Shown: positions 1-8,068, counted from the first letter of the stretch. The stretch is 10,723 nt of DNA from Clostridiales bacterium UBA735 (GCA_002298695.1 DBLB01000045.1:2652-13374); one strand, 5' to 3'. Numbers and translations are program-made. Notes: a model not told the origin generated them from the letters alone.

Positions 1-1356
1 GCCTCGCGCGTGCTGCCGGGCTTCGAGCCGGACAGCAAGATGAAGATGCTGTTACAGCTGAAGGACCAGGCGGAGATCGTCATCGCCATCTGCGCGGGGC
101 ACATTGAGCAGAACAAGCGCCGCGGCGACCTCGGCATTACGTATGATATGGACGTCATGCGCCTGATCGACGCGTTCCGGAACATTGGACTCTACGTCGG
201 CTCCGTCGTCATCACGCAGTACGCCGGGCAGCACGCGGCGGATCTGTTCCAGCATAAGCTGGAAAGTCTCGGCGTGAAGGTATACAAACACTACCCGATC
301 GAGGACTATCCGTCGAACGTCGGGCTGATCGTCTCGGACGACGGCTTCGGCAAAAACGAGTACATCGAAACGACGCGGCCGGTCGTTGTTGTGACAGCCC
401 CAGGCCCCGGTTCCGGCAAGATGGCGACCTGCCTCAGCCAGCTCTATCACGAGCATAAACGCGGCGTACAGGCCGGCTATGCGAAATACGAGACATTCCC
501 GGTCTGGTCGCTGCCGCTCAAGCATCCGGTGAACCTCGCCTATGAGGCGGCGACCGCCGACCTTGCCGACGTTAACATGATCGACCCGTTCCACCTCGAA
601 GCCTACGGCGAGACGACCGTCAACTACAACCGCGACGTGGAGATCTTCCCGGTACTGGAGGCGATGTTCCGCGAGATCTACGGCGAGTGCCCGTACAAAA
701 GCCCGACGGATATGGGCGTCAACATGATCGGCAGCGCCATCATTGACGACGAGGTCTGCCGCGAGGCGTCGAAACAGGAGATCATCCGCCGCTATTTTGC
801 GACGGCCTGCAGCGTGAAAAAGGGCCTCGCCGAGGCGAGCGAGCTGCACAAGCAGGAGATGCTGATGAGCTATCTGCACCTCACGCCCGACATGCGCCCC
901 TGCGTCCCCGCAGCGCGCAGAAAGGCCGAGGAGACGGGTGCGCCCGCCGCGGCCATCGAGCTGCCGGACGGGCGGATCGTGACCGGCAAGACGTCGGGTC
1001 TGATGGGCGCGTGCTCCGCCGCGCTGCTCAACAGCCTCAAGACACTTGCCGGCATCGGCGACAAGGTCAATCTGATCGCGCCGATGGTGCTCGCGCCGAT
1101 CCAGCATCTGAAGGTCGAGCATCTTGGAAATTCCAATCCGCGGCTGCACACCGACGAGGTGCTCATTGCGCTGTCCATGTCCGCTGTGACGAATCCGACC
1201 GCCGAGATGGCGATGGAGGCCCTGTCCGGCCTGCGCGGCGGCGAGGTGCATTCCTCAGTTATCCTTTCCTCCGTCGACGAGAACACATTCAAAAAGCTTG
1301 GGATGCACGTGACCTGTGAACCGGTCTACCAGTCCCATGCGCTCTATCACAAATAA
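1..1356 (+). CDS. DUF1846 family protein (5' end outside window)
   Basis: The reading frame is open from base 1 and ends at TAA 1354-1356, so 451 codons are visible. The family is usually about 490-500 residues, so some 45 N-terminal residues lie upstream. The GTG at base 10 falls inside a conserved stretch (ASRVLPGFEPDSK) and is not the start. Family hallmarks seen include GDLGITYDMDV, VVITQY, HYPIEDYPSNV, the glycine-rich loop APGPGSGKMAT (about residues 133-143 of the visible part), PLKHPVNLAYEAATADL, MIDPFHLEAYG and KSPTDMGVNM. The protein is soluble, with no signal peptide or membrane segment in the visible part. The family is widespread in Firmicutes and has solved structures, but I know of no established biochemical role. 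The glycine-rich loop suggests phosphate or nucleotide binding, which is inference. The GH3 gene follows after 9 bases, and its ribosome binding site overlaps this stop codon, so the two are co-transcribed. Confidence 0.93.
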   Translation, partial: ASRVLPGFEPDSKMKMLLQLKDQAEIVIAICAGHIEQNKRRGDLGITYDMDVMRLIDAFRNIGLYVGSVVITQYAGQHAADLFQHKLESLGVKVYKHYPIEDYPSNVGLIVSDDGFGKNEYIETTRPVVVVTAPGPGSGKMATCLSQLYHEHKRGVQAGYAKYETFPVWSLPLKHPVNLAYEAATADLADVNMIDPFHLEAYGETTVNYNRDVEIFPVLEAMFREIYGECPYKSPTDMGVNMIGSAIIDDEVCREASKQEIIRRYFATACSVKKGLAEASELHKQEMLMSYLHLTPDMRPCVPAARRKAEETGAPAAAIELPDGRIVTGKTSGLMGACSAALLNSLKTLAGIGDKVNLIAPMVLAPIQHLKVEHLGNSNPRLHTDEVLIALSMSAVTNPTAEMAMEALSGLRGGEVHSSVILSSVDENTFKKLGMHVTCEPVYQSHALYHK

Positions 1357-1365
1357 GGAGCCGCT

Positions 1366-2688
1366 ATGAGAAGAAGTCACAGAAGCCTGTTTTCCGCGGT
1401 GGTCGTGCTGGTCAGCCTTGCGCTGGTGGTTGGGGCGGCAGTGCTGCTGCTCCGGGCGCTTCCGAAAAAGCAGCCCGGCACGGTCGACACGATCCAGACG
1501 GGAGCCGTCTTCGATCAGACGAACAGCACGGCTGCGCCGGACCGGGAGCAGGCGTATGAGGGTGAGCTGCCGAATCTGTCGGACACCGTAGAATCGGAGA
1601 CACCGACGGAACCGGCCGACGAGGCGGCCTCGGCCGCGGCAAAGCTGGCGGAGCAGACGCTGGATGCCATGACGCTCGAAGAAAAGCTCTGGCAGCTGTT
1701 CTTCGTCACGCCCGAGGCCATTACCGGCGTGGAGACGGCAACGCTCGCCGGAGATGCGACGAAGGCTGCGCTGGAGGCGATGCCGGTCGGTGGTCTGGTC
1801 TATTTTGCAAAGAATCTGGAAAACCGGGCACAGACTGCCACGCTGCTGGCTAATTCGCAGTCCTATTCCAAAATTCCGCTGTTTCTCGGCGTGGACGAGG
1901 AGGGCGGCACGGTCTCCCGGCTGAAGACGAGCGGGCTGGACATTGACACCGGCGTCGGTACGATGCAGTCTGTCGGCGAGAGCGCGGATCCCGCCGCGGC
2001 CTATGCCGCCGGGCAGGAGATCGCGGGCAGCCTGCACGCGCTCGGCTTCAATCTCGACTTTGCTCCGGTCGCCGACGTATCGTCCGGCAAAAACGCCGCG
2101 ATTGGCTCCCGCTCGTTCGGCACGGACCCGGAACTTTGCGCCTCGATGGCCGGGATCATTTCCGACGCGCTGACCGACGGCGGCATCATCCCGTGCCTCA
2201 AGCACTTCCCCGGCTACGGCGGCGCGACGGCGGACGACCACGAAGGCTCCGTCACGGTCGACAAGACGCTCGAAGAACTCGAGAGCTGCGACCTCATTCC
2301 GTACCGCCGTCTGCTGGCCGACCAGAACGTGCCGTTCATCATGGTCACGCACCTGAGCTACCCGGCCCTGACCGGCGGCGATACACCCGCCGATCTTTCT
2401 TCCGAAATCGTCACCGATCTTTTGCGGAACAAACTCGGTTATACGAACGTCATAATCACAGATTCCCACCAGATGGCCTCCATCACCGATCATTACACCT
2501 CCGCCGAAGCCGCCGTGGCCGCGATCGCGGCGGGCTGCGACATGGTGCTGATGCCGGAGGATCTGCAGGAGGCATTTGACGGATTGAAAGCCGCCGTGGA
2601 GAACGGAACGCTGACCGAGGCGCGCATCAACGAGAGCGTCCGGCGCATCCTGACCGTCAAGGCAAATTACAATTTATTGACTGAGTGA
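1366..2688 (+). CDS. Membrane-anchored glycoside hydrolase family 3 (NagZ-like N-terminal domain)
   Basis: A 440-residue protein starting at ATG 1366 with AAGGAG at 1355-1360. Residues 8-29 form one hydrophobic segment with no clear signal peptidase site or lipobox cysteine, so an N-terminal anchor with the enzyme outside the membrane is likely. Residues 35-90 are a low-complexity acidic and Thr-rich linker. The GH3 TIM barrel runs from about 93 to 437. Visible motifs are GGLVYF (142-147), GVDEEGG (175-181), KHFPGYG (279-285), the D290-x-H292 general acid/base dyad typical of NagZ-type enzymes, and IITDS with the expected nucleophile D366. The C-terminal GH3 sandwich domain is absent, as is normal for NagZ-type beta-N-acetylhexosaminidases, which act on muropeptides. 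Family membership is seen directly; N-acetylglucosaminidase activity and a cell-wall substrate are inferred. It is the middle gene of a three-gene operon, 21 bases before the PspC gene. Confidence 0.92.
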   Translation: MRRSHRSLFSAVVVLVSLALVVGAAVLLLRALPKKQPGTVDTIQTGAVFDQTNSTAAPDREQAYEGELPNLSDTVESETPTEPADEAASAAAKLAEQTLDAMTLEEKLWQLFFVTPEAITGVETATLAGDATKAALEAMPVGGLVYFAKNLENRAQTATLLANSQSYSKIPLFLGVDEEGGTVSRLKTSGLDIDTGVGTMQSVGESADPAAAYAAGQEIAGSLHALGFNLDFAPVADVSSGKNAAIGSRSFGTDPELCASMAGIISDALTDGGIIPCLKHFPGYGGATADDHEGSVTVDKTLEELESCDLIPYRRLLADQNVPFIMVTHLSYPALTGGDTPADLSSEIVTDLLRNKLGYTNVIITDSHQMASITDHYTSAEAAVAAIAAGCDMVLMPEDLQEAFDGLKAAVENGTLTEARINESVRRILTVKANYNLLTE

Positions 2689-2709
2689 CAGAAAAGGAGT
2701 CTGATTACC

Positions 2710-2904
2710 ATGGAAGAAAAGAAATTATATCGCGCATCGATCGACAAGAAGATCTGCGGCGTCTGCGGCGGCATCGCGCACTATTTCGGCGTGGATTCCA
2801 CGCTGGTGCGCCTGATCGCGGTCGTGCTGTTCTTCGCGGGCGGCCTGAGCCTGTGGGTCTATATCATCGCTGCCCTCATCATGACCGAATCGCCCGATTT
2901 TTGA
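2710..2904 (+). CDS. PspC domain-containing small membrane protein
   Basis: A 64-residue protein starting at ATG 2710, with AAAAGGAG at 2692-2699. Residues 4-32 (KKLYRASIDKKICGVCGGIAHYFGVD...) match the conserved N-terminal part of the PspC domain. Residues 33-58 are a hydrophobic segment rich in Val, Leu, Ile and aromatics, giving one membrane pass. The length is that of a stand-alone PspC domain, which is common in Firmicutes. In proteobacteria PspC belongs to the phage-shock envelope-stress response. In Clostridia these short versions are usually uncharacterised, so an envelope-stress role is inference. It is the last gene of the operon with DUF1846 and GH3, and is followed by a repeat and a strong terminator. 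Confidence 0.92.
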   Translation: MEEKKLYRASIDKKICGVCGGIAHYFGVDSTLVRLIAVVLFFAGGLSLWVYIIAALIMTESPDF

Positions 2905-2919
2905 GCAGAACCACATTCT

Positions 2920-2992
2920 GGAGACTGCCCAAAACCATGAAATGCTGCTCTGAGACAGAGCAGCGGGGTGGAAAGACTTTTTTGACGCGCTG
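2920..2992 (+). repeat. Intergenic repeat, short copy A (73 bp)
   Basis: This runs from GGAGACTGCC to GACGCGCTG and aligns with both ends of the longer copy B at 9971-10177, in the same orientation. By hand, about 60 of 74 positions match once the centre of B is removed. Its own core is a perfect hairpin: GCTGCTCTG (2944-2952), loop AGA, CAGAGCAGC (2956-2964). The two ends (AGACTGCCCAAAA and TTTTTTGACGCGCTG) are weak inverted repeats of each other. It encodes no protein and lies in the 3' untranslated region of the PspC operon, just before the terminator. It resembles a small MITE or REP-like dispersed element; mobility is inference. Confidence 0.7.
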
Positions 2993-2998
2993 AAAAAC

Positions 2999-3035
2999 GC
3001 CGCCCGCCGGATACTCCGGCGGGCGGCATTTTTTT
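2999..3035. terminator. Strong intrinsic terminator between convergent genes
   Basis: A perfect 13-bp GC-rich stem, GCCGCCCGCCGGA (2999-3011) with TCCGGCGGGCGGC (3015-3027) and loop TAC, is followed by A and then seven T (3029-3035). It ends the + strand PspC operon. The five A at 2993-2997 give a U-tract on the - strand as well. The large - strand gene ends only 17 bases away at 3053, so the structure probably terminates transcription in both directions. Confidence 0.95.
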
Positions 3036-3052
3036 GATGGACTCGTTTGCGG

Positions 3053-6000
3053 TCAGCCCTTTAAGAGCTCCGAGGTGCAGGCGGGGCGTTCGCCTGTGCC
3101 GGTCAGGAACAGGCGGATGGACGCGCTGTCCTGATTCAGCTTGACAGTCTGCGCGCTGTGCAGGACCTTCACCTGCGTCAGCCTGCCGTTTTCGTCATAG
3201 CAGGCCACGATCAGCGATTGGTCCTCGGGAATTTCTCCCGTCACGGCAAACGTTCCGCTTTCGGCATCGTAGCTGTGCTCCGGCATTCCCGCGGCCGCCA
3301 CATGCACAGAAATCTTCAGCGTCGGATATACGATCTCCTGCCCGACCGTGGATTCTGCGCCGTTGGCGGACTGCACGTTGTGATAAAGCGTCTGGTTGGA
3401 GACAACATACAGCGTCACGGAGTCCAACCCGGCTGTCATGGTCTCGTCCGACGGCGTCAGAAGCGCCGTCACATCCCGCCGGACGCCGTTGCGGTAGACA
3501 GCTTCCACCTTCAGGTCGCCGAGATCGAATTCCTCGCCCTCGCGGTATTCCGTCTTGGCTGCGCCGGTCGTCTCAAAATGGTCGATCACGCTGCCGAAGG
3601 CCATCAGATAGCCGGAATCGTTTTTGAAATACAGCGTGCCGTACTGATCCACGATCGGGCTGCAAATGGCATACTGCGCATGCTCGCCGTTTTCGCCGGC
3701 AGGCGTGAAGAGCGTATAGGCTGTTTTATACGTCTTGCCGCTCTTCGGTTCGGTCTCCGACGTCAGCAGATCGGCCTCCGTCTGACCGGCGTGGTCGCGC
3801 AGGAGGCGGAGCGTGCCGGGTGTATAGTTTTCGATGAAATAGACATAGACGTATTCGCTGGCGTCTTCATAGGCGGTCGTCAGGATGCCGCTCGTCTGCG
3901 GATAGCCCATGGTCGGCACCGAGTAGGCGATGGCCATCTCGTCGCCCGTAAGATCGACAACGGTGATATTATGGCCGCTGTACATGCCGAACTGCGAGCT
4001 GCCGCAGACACCGACATAGGCCCGGCCTTTGTAGATGACCGGCGTCGAGGTGCTCATCGGCGCGGCGGCGGTGCCGTTGTCCAGGCGCAGCATGGAAAAA
4101 TCGGTGATTTTCCAGACGCCGTTCTCCTTGCCTACCTTTGCGCGGCAGAAGTCGCCGCCCTTACTGGTGCAGTAATAGGCGTCGCTGACGGTGTCATAGC
4201 AGACCGTGCTGCGCACGTCGCCCAGAATGCCGTCGGCGGCGTCCAGCCTTTCGCCCGTTGCCGCATCCAGCAGAAGAAGCTGCCCGGTCGTGTGCGTATA
4301 GGAGCTGTAGCCATCATCACCGCCGACCAGCACGAAGCCGTCGCCCACATAGGCGCCTGCCCAGTAGAAGCCGCCGTCGTGTACATACGTCCAGGCCGCC
4401 GTCTTTTCCTCGGCTGTGTCCGTGGGATCCTCGTCCTGAATCGGGAGGCAGACGTAGTTGGCGGGCTTTGCCTCGCCGTTCCAGAAGCCGGCATAGAGAT
4501 AGCCGTCCTTTACCGTGATCGGGCAGTTCGGCTGGCCGCCCAGCGGGTCGTGATAGACCCAGAGCGATTCCAGCGTGACGGCATCGAACGCCTGCACGGT
4601 GCCGTCCTTCAGGCCGACAAAGACCATGCCGTCGCTGTAGGTCGGCGGCACAATGGAGAAACTAGAATTGCTCTCCATCTGCCCCTGATTCAGCACTTCG
4701 CCGGTATCCGGATCCACGCGGTAGATCGTTTTGCCCGAATAGGTGATGATCGCGTCTCCGGCCAGGATCGGGCAGCCGACTGCGTCATTTCCATACCCGT
4801 CGCCGATCAGGGTCGCCCAGTAGAGCATGCCGTCCTCGGACTCGATCGGCGTCGGAGTATCGATCACGCTGTTATTTGTGGTTCCTGTTCCAACCAGCTT
4901 GCCGTCCTGATAGGCTGCCCCGCGGAAGTCCGCCCATTGGGCGTCCAAATTGGTCTTCAGGCTGGTGTTCGGCACGGCGGCGGTCAGTTGGAAGGAAAGA
5001 CCGGATGCTGCGTCCTGCGAGCTTGCCGCCTCAAAGGTGCCATCCTTCAGAACGGTTCCGAATTCCAGCTTGCCGGAAGCCGTCAGCCGGAGCGCGCCGC
5101 GCTGGCCGACATAGCCGGTCTTTGTCACCAGATAGTCGTAGACAAAGCCCTCAGACAGCAGGAACTGTCCCGCTTCATCCTTCTGCACCTGGCGCCCGGA
5201 GGTGTGATCCCGCAGGAACACCAGCGCGCCGTTCGGGGTCGCAGCCGCCTTGATGTGCGTGCTCTTCTGCTTTTCGACCGTCAGGCGAATGACCGTTTTC
5301 TGTTCCGGCGCATAGCGCTCGTTGGTCACGGTGAGCTCCACGACCTGTGTCTGCTCTGTGCCGTCCAGTTCGGCGAGAAATGCGCCGGCCTTGGCCGTCT
5401 CACCGTTCATTGTGACCGCATAGCCGGAATCCGTCTCGCCGTATGCCAGCGTATCCAGCAGAGTATAGGTCAGCTTCAGCTCTGTGGCCGCAGACGGCAC
5501 AGAGAGGGTGTATTCCGTCACCGTGCCGTCATAACCCTTCGACTGGCTGCCTTTCTGCACGAGCGGAATGCCTGCGCCGCTGCACTCCGCCGTCAGCGTC
5601 GCAAGCGACAGCGACCGCTGCACATCTACCACATAATCCGTGTAATAGGTGATGCCGCTCACCGTCTCGGTCAGACGGAACGTCAGCGTATTGCCGACGG
5701 CGCTGCCCTGCATCACGGCCTGCCGCAGAGAAACGCCCCGATCCTCGGATACCGTCCGGAAGCTGACCGTCGCCGATTTTTTCGTACCGTGCGTCGTATC
5801 CGACGTGACGGCGGTATATTCCGCCGTGCAGGTTCCCGCATCTGCTGTCACCCAGGCTGCAATGATATATTTGCTGTCCGGCACCAGAATGGTATAGCTG
5901 TGCGTCCCGGCAGAGAATGCGGGCGTCAGCGTGTACGGCATGCTGTTGTCTACGACTGCGCTGGAACCCAGAGAGAGGCTGGTCAGGTCGTTCTGCCGGT

Positions 6001-7756
6001 TCATGCTGACGTTGATGACCGCAGAAGAGCTCTCTGTCAGCTTCAGCGTCGATTTCGCATGGTAGTAAGTGTCCTTTGTGGCTACGTAGGTGTAGGTTTC
6101 GCCGTCGACCAGCGTGTAGAAATAGCTCTTGCTGGCCGTGCCGCGCTCACTGTCATAGTCCAGCACTTCGCCTGCCGCGTTTGTCACTGTCAGGTCGATG
6201 CCGGAGGCCATATTGAATGTGATCCTGCGGCCCTCGCCGGGCTTGAAGGTCAGCTTGTACTCGTTGACGCAGCTGCCGGCGGAGACGGTGACCGTGGTCG
6301 TTGTTTCCCCATTCAGCGTGACGGGGACGCTCTGACCGGAGGCTGCCTCCACGCCGTTCACGCGGATGGTATAGCCGTCTCTCGCCGTCGGGCAGAGGCT
6401 GATGGTCGAGACCGTGTTCAGAATTTTATAGGTATAGGTATTTTGCAGCGCGGAGAATGCCCCCTCCTCTGCGGCCTGCACGATCTCCTTGGAAGTGCTG
6501 CCGCTCTTTGCGGTGACGGTCAGCGCGGAGAGCGTCGGCAGGCGTTTGAGGTTCACGGTCAGGCGCGTGGCCTGTGTGCAGGTGGACGTGTCCAGTTTCA
6601 GCAGGAACGAGACGGTATTGCCCTCCGTTCCCTGCCCGAGCACGTCCGGCAGAGAGCTGATCCGGCTTTTCTCGACGAATGCCTCGTCGTATTCCGAGCC
6701 GGATGCGGTCGTATAGCTGACGGACAGCGCTGCGCCTGCCGGCGCGCTGGCCGTGCGCTTCACGTAGGCGTAAAGTCTGCCGGCAAAGGCGTCCGGGACG
6801 TTTGCCGTCACAGAAGCTGCGGTACGTTCCAGCTGGAATACGCCGTCTGCGAAGGCAGCATCGTTGTCGTTGGTCGAGGACAGTTCAAACGCCGAAACGT
6901 CCAGCCAGCTGTCCGTCGGCAGCGTCAGGCCGGAGATCTCCGCCGCGCCGGAGATCAGCTGCACGCAGCTCGCCTCGCGGCCATCTTTCGACGCGGTGAT
7001 CGTGTAGCGGCCGACCGGGAGCTTCAGAACGCCGTTTTCTGCCGTAAATACAAGGCCGTATGCGTTTTCTGCCGTGATCTCGCAGCCGCTCTCCGAGGGT
7101 GTGACACGCACGTCATACCTCGTATCCAGGCCGGATTTATAGCTGTCGATCGCATCCTGAAGCGTTTCGGCATAGTCTGCCGCGTCGCTGTCCGAAATGC
7201 CGCAGTAGGCGTTCAGCGCGGCCTGATATTCCTCTGCGGCCGCCTTCTGTACGTCCGGCGCTTCGGCCAGGTAGTCTGCCATGACCTGCATCAGCGCCTG
7301 CGCATTCTGACTGATGCTTTCGCTCGCTGAAGCGCCGCGGAAGCGGAAGCAAACCGTACCGTCAGCCGTATCCGTAAGCGTTCGCTCCGGAACGCTGGCG
7401 TATGTGTAGCCGCCCTCCACGCCATTGATCGCGTTGACGAAGCCGTCGTTCCCATCAAAGCCCAGGGTGATCCCGGCGCGCTCCAGCGCTGACCGGATCG
7501 TCTCTCCGGCGGTATACGGAATGCTGCGCGGCGAGACGACCAGCTCCGTGTCCGTTTCGGCCGAGAATACAAAGCTGCCGCCTGCTTCGTCCAGGAGCGC
7601 GGGGGCAGCCTCCGCCTCGGCAGGGAGCACGGACGTGTCCTCGGATTCAGGCAGGAGCGCGGGGGCCTCCGCAGCCTCCGCTGCGAGCACCTGCGCCGGC
7701 AGGCAGCCGAACAGCAGCGTCAGTGCCAGCAGAAGCGGCAAAAGTCTCTTTTTCAT
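3053..7756 (-). CDS. Giant secreted modular protein: beta-sandwich repeats plus PQQ/BamB-like beta-propeller and Ig-like domain
   Basis: A 1567-residue protein. I chose ATG 7756 because it follows AAAGGAGGA (7763-7771) and opens a standard signal peptide (MKKRLLPLLLALTLLFG, likely cleaved after VLA at 25). Modules in order: an Ala/Glu/Pro-rich linker with two APALL repeats (26-60); an unassigned domain with a YTAGETIRSALERAG motif, perhaps DUF4430-like (70-142); a helical FIVAR-like stretch (145-210); further beta domains (215-405); cadherin-like beta-sandwiches of the PF12733 type (about 406-505, 589-712, 716-828); PEGA or carboxypeptidase-regulatory-like folds (about 505-585, 833-905); a PQQ/BamB-type propeller (about 935-1390), opening with W941-ADFRG and containing repeats such as DGTVQAFDAVTLESLW and GQLLLLDAATGE; a Big_3-like Ig domain (about 1391-1485); and a final beta domain. 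No LPXTG, SLH, dockerin or C-terminal membrane segment is visible, so it is probably released or held by an unknown contact. No catalytic motif is evident. Ligand binding or scaffolding is the likely role (inference). It is transcribed alone from its own promoter. Confidence 0.88.
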   Translation of the reverse strand: MKKRLLPLLLALTLLFGCLPAQVLAAEAAEAPALLPESEDTSVLPAEAEAAPALLDEAGGSFVFSAETDTELVVSPRSIPYTAGETIRSALERAGITLGFDGNDGFVNAINGVEGGYTYASVPERTLTDTADGTVCFRFRGASASESISQNAQALMQVMADYLAEAPDVQKAAAEEYQAALNAYCGISDSDAADYAETLQDAIDSYKSGLDTRYDVRVTPSESGCEITAENAYGLVFTAENGVLKLPVGRYTITASKDGREASCVQLISGAAEISGLTLPTDSWLDVSAFELSSTNDNDAAFADGVFQLERTAASVTANVPDAFAGRLYAYVKRTASAPAGAALSVSYTTASGSEYDEAFVEKSRISSLPDVLGQGTEGNTVSFLLKLDTSTCTQATRLTVNLKRLPTLSALTVTAKSGSTSKEIVQAAEEGAFSALQNTYTYKILNTVSTISLCPTARDGYTIRVNGVEAASGQSVPVTLNGETTTTVTVSAGSCVNEYKLTFKPGEGRRITFNMASGIDLTVTNAAGEVLDYDSERGTASKSYFYTLVDGETYTYVATKDTYYHAKSTLKLTESSSAVINVSMNRQNDLTSLSLGSSAVVDNSMPYTLTPAFSAGTHSYTILVPDSKYIIAAWVTADAGTCTAEYTAVTSDTTHGTKKSATVSFRTVSEDRGVSLRQAVMQGSAVGNTLTFRLTETVSGITYYTDYVVDVQRSLSLATLTAECSGAGIPLVQKGSQSKGYDGTVTEYTLSVPSAATELKLTYTLLDTLAYGETDSGYAVTMNGETAKAGAFLAELDGTEQTQVVELTVTNERYAPEQKTVIRLTVEKQKSTHIKAAATPNGALVFLRDHTSGRQVQKDEAGQFLLSEGFVYDYLVTKTGYVGQRGALRLTASGKLEFGTVLKDGTFEAASSQDAASGLSFQLTAAVPNTSLKTNLDAQWADFRGAAYQDGKLVGTGTTNNSVIDTPTPIESEDGMLYWATLIGDGYGNDAVGCPILAGDAIITYSGKTIYRVDPDTGEVLNQGQMESNSSFSIVPPTYSDGMVFVGLKDGTVQAFDAVTLESLWVYHDPLGGQPNCPITVKDGYLYAGFWNGEAKPANYVCLPIQDEDPTDTAEEKTAAWTYVHDGGFYWAGAYVGDGFVLVGGDDGYSSYTHTTGQLLLLDAATGERLDAADGILGDVRSTVCYDTVSDAYYCTSKGGDFCRAKVGKENGVWKITDFSMLRLDNGTAAAPMSTSTPVIYKGRAYVGVCGSSQFGMYSGHNITVVDLTGDEMAIAYSVPTMGYPQTSGILTTAYEDASEYVYVYFIENYTPGTLRLLRDHAGQTEADLLTSETEPKSGKTYKTAYTLFTPAGENGEHAQYAICSPIVDQYGTLYFKNDSGYLMAFGSVIDHFETTGAAKTEYREGEEFDLGDLKVEAVYRNGVRRDVTALLTPSDETMTAGLDSVTLYVVSNQTLYHNVQSANGAESTVGQEIVYPTLKISVHVAAAGMPEHSYDAESGTFAVTGEIPEDQSLIVACYDENGRLTQVKVLHSAQTVKLNQDSASIRLFLTGTGERPACTSELLKG

Positions 7757-7783
7757 GATGTGTCCTCCTTTGGTCTGCGGGCG

Positions 7784-7840
7784 GCCTGAAAACAGGCGTT
7801 TCCCCATGGGAAACCGGTACGGATGCGCGTGGGCGCATCC
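7784..7840 (-). promoter_or_regulatory. 5' leader with three consecutive hairpins
   Basis: The leader of the giant secreted protein is about 110 bases. It carries three perfect stem-loops, listed in transcript order and written here on the + strand: GGATGCGC/GCGCATCC (7821-7840, 8 bp, 4-base loop); GTTTCCC/GGGAAAC (7798-7814, 7 bp, CAT loop); GCCTG/CAGGC (7784-7797, 5 bp, AAAA loop). The last two abut with no gap, and the last ends 12 bases before the Shine-Dalgarno sequence. They may stabilise the mRNA or tune translation. They match no riboswitch class I recognise and no U-tract follows them, so a transcription attenuator is not supported. Confidence 0.5.
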
Positions 7841-7875
7841 GCGCCGCGCATGCGGTGCGTGGCAATCTGCTCTTT

Positions 7876-7903
7876 ATTATACCGATTCCCGAACGCTTGT
7901 CAA
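7876..7903 (-). promoter_or_regulatory. Perfect-consensus sigma-A promoter for the giant secreted protein
   Basis: Read on the - strand, TTGACA (7903-7898) is followed by a 16-base spacer and TATAAT (7881-7876). Both hexamers are exact consensus. Transcription should start near 7869, giving a leader of about 110 bases before ATG 7756. Strong constitutive expression is predicted unless the leader structures or a regulator limit it. Confidence 0.88.
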
Positions 7904-7964
7904 GGCGGCATTCCGGCGCGGCTTGTAGGTCAAAAGTCGGACACTTCCGGAGTGTGCGGGCGCG

Positions 7965-8031
7965 TGCATCCGGCGCTGTGCCGCGGCTTGGGATAACACA
8001 GCCGGGCGTGCTGATTTGCAAGCCGGATGCA
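7965..8031. promoter_or_regulatory. Interrupted dyad upstream of the ansA promoter
   Basis: TGCATCCGGC (7965-7974) is the exact reverse complement of GCCGGATGCA (8022-8031). Directly inside the left arm, GCTGTG (7975-7980) pairs with CACAGC (7997-8002). The right arm ends 8 bases before the -35 box at 8040. It could be a regulator site or cruciform, or the debris of another element. The rest of 7904-8039 shows no coding signal, and there is no protein-coding gene between 7757 and 8100. Confidence 0.35.
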
Positions 8032-8039
8032 AACGGGGA

Positions 8040-8068
8040 TGGACAGGGCGGGGCGGATTTGCTATACT
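8040..8068 (+). promoter_or_regulatory. Sigma-A promoter for the ansA-trmH operon
   Basis: TGGACA (8040-8045), a 17-base spacer and TATACT (8063-8068) each differ from consensus by one base. Transcription would start near 8075, leaving a short leader of about 25 bases that holds AGGAGGAG (8086-8093), 7 bases before ATG 8101. This supports ATG 8101 as the start, since any start further upstream would lie before the promoter. Confidence 0.8.

Noticed and set aside
52..2493. Long - strand frames (399 and 412 codons) opposite DUF1846 and GH3
   Set aside because: Same codon-aligned antisense effect; products are Arg/His-rich with no family resemblance, and the + strand genes are unambiguous.
1366..2688. 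GH3 gene as C-terminally truncated
   Set aside because: NagZ-type GH3 enzymes naturally lack the C-terminal sandwich domain, and all catalytic residues are present.
3158..7330. 1390-codon open frame on the + strand, antisense to the giant secreted protein
   Set aside because: It is codon-aligned with the sense gene (second positions coincide), where stops arise only opposite TTA, CTA and TCA codons, which are rare in this GC-rich gene. The translation is His/Arg-rich with no recognisable domain, while the sense frame has a signal peptide, domains and a ribosome binding site. A striking but ordinary shadow.
7700..7710. Lipoprotein site at C18 (LLFGC) of the giant secreted protein
   Set aside because: Phe at the -2 position is atypical, and the LPAQVLA-AE pattern that follows fits a signal peptidase I site common in these bacteria.
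7757..7807. Upstream in-frame ATG at 7807 for the giant secreted protein
   Set aside because: It lies in a hairpin loop with no ribosome binding site and would bury the signal peptide; ATG 7756 has AAAGGAGGA.
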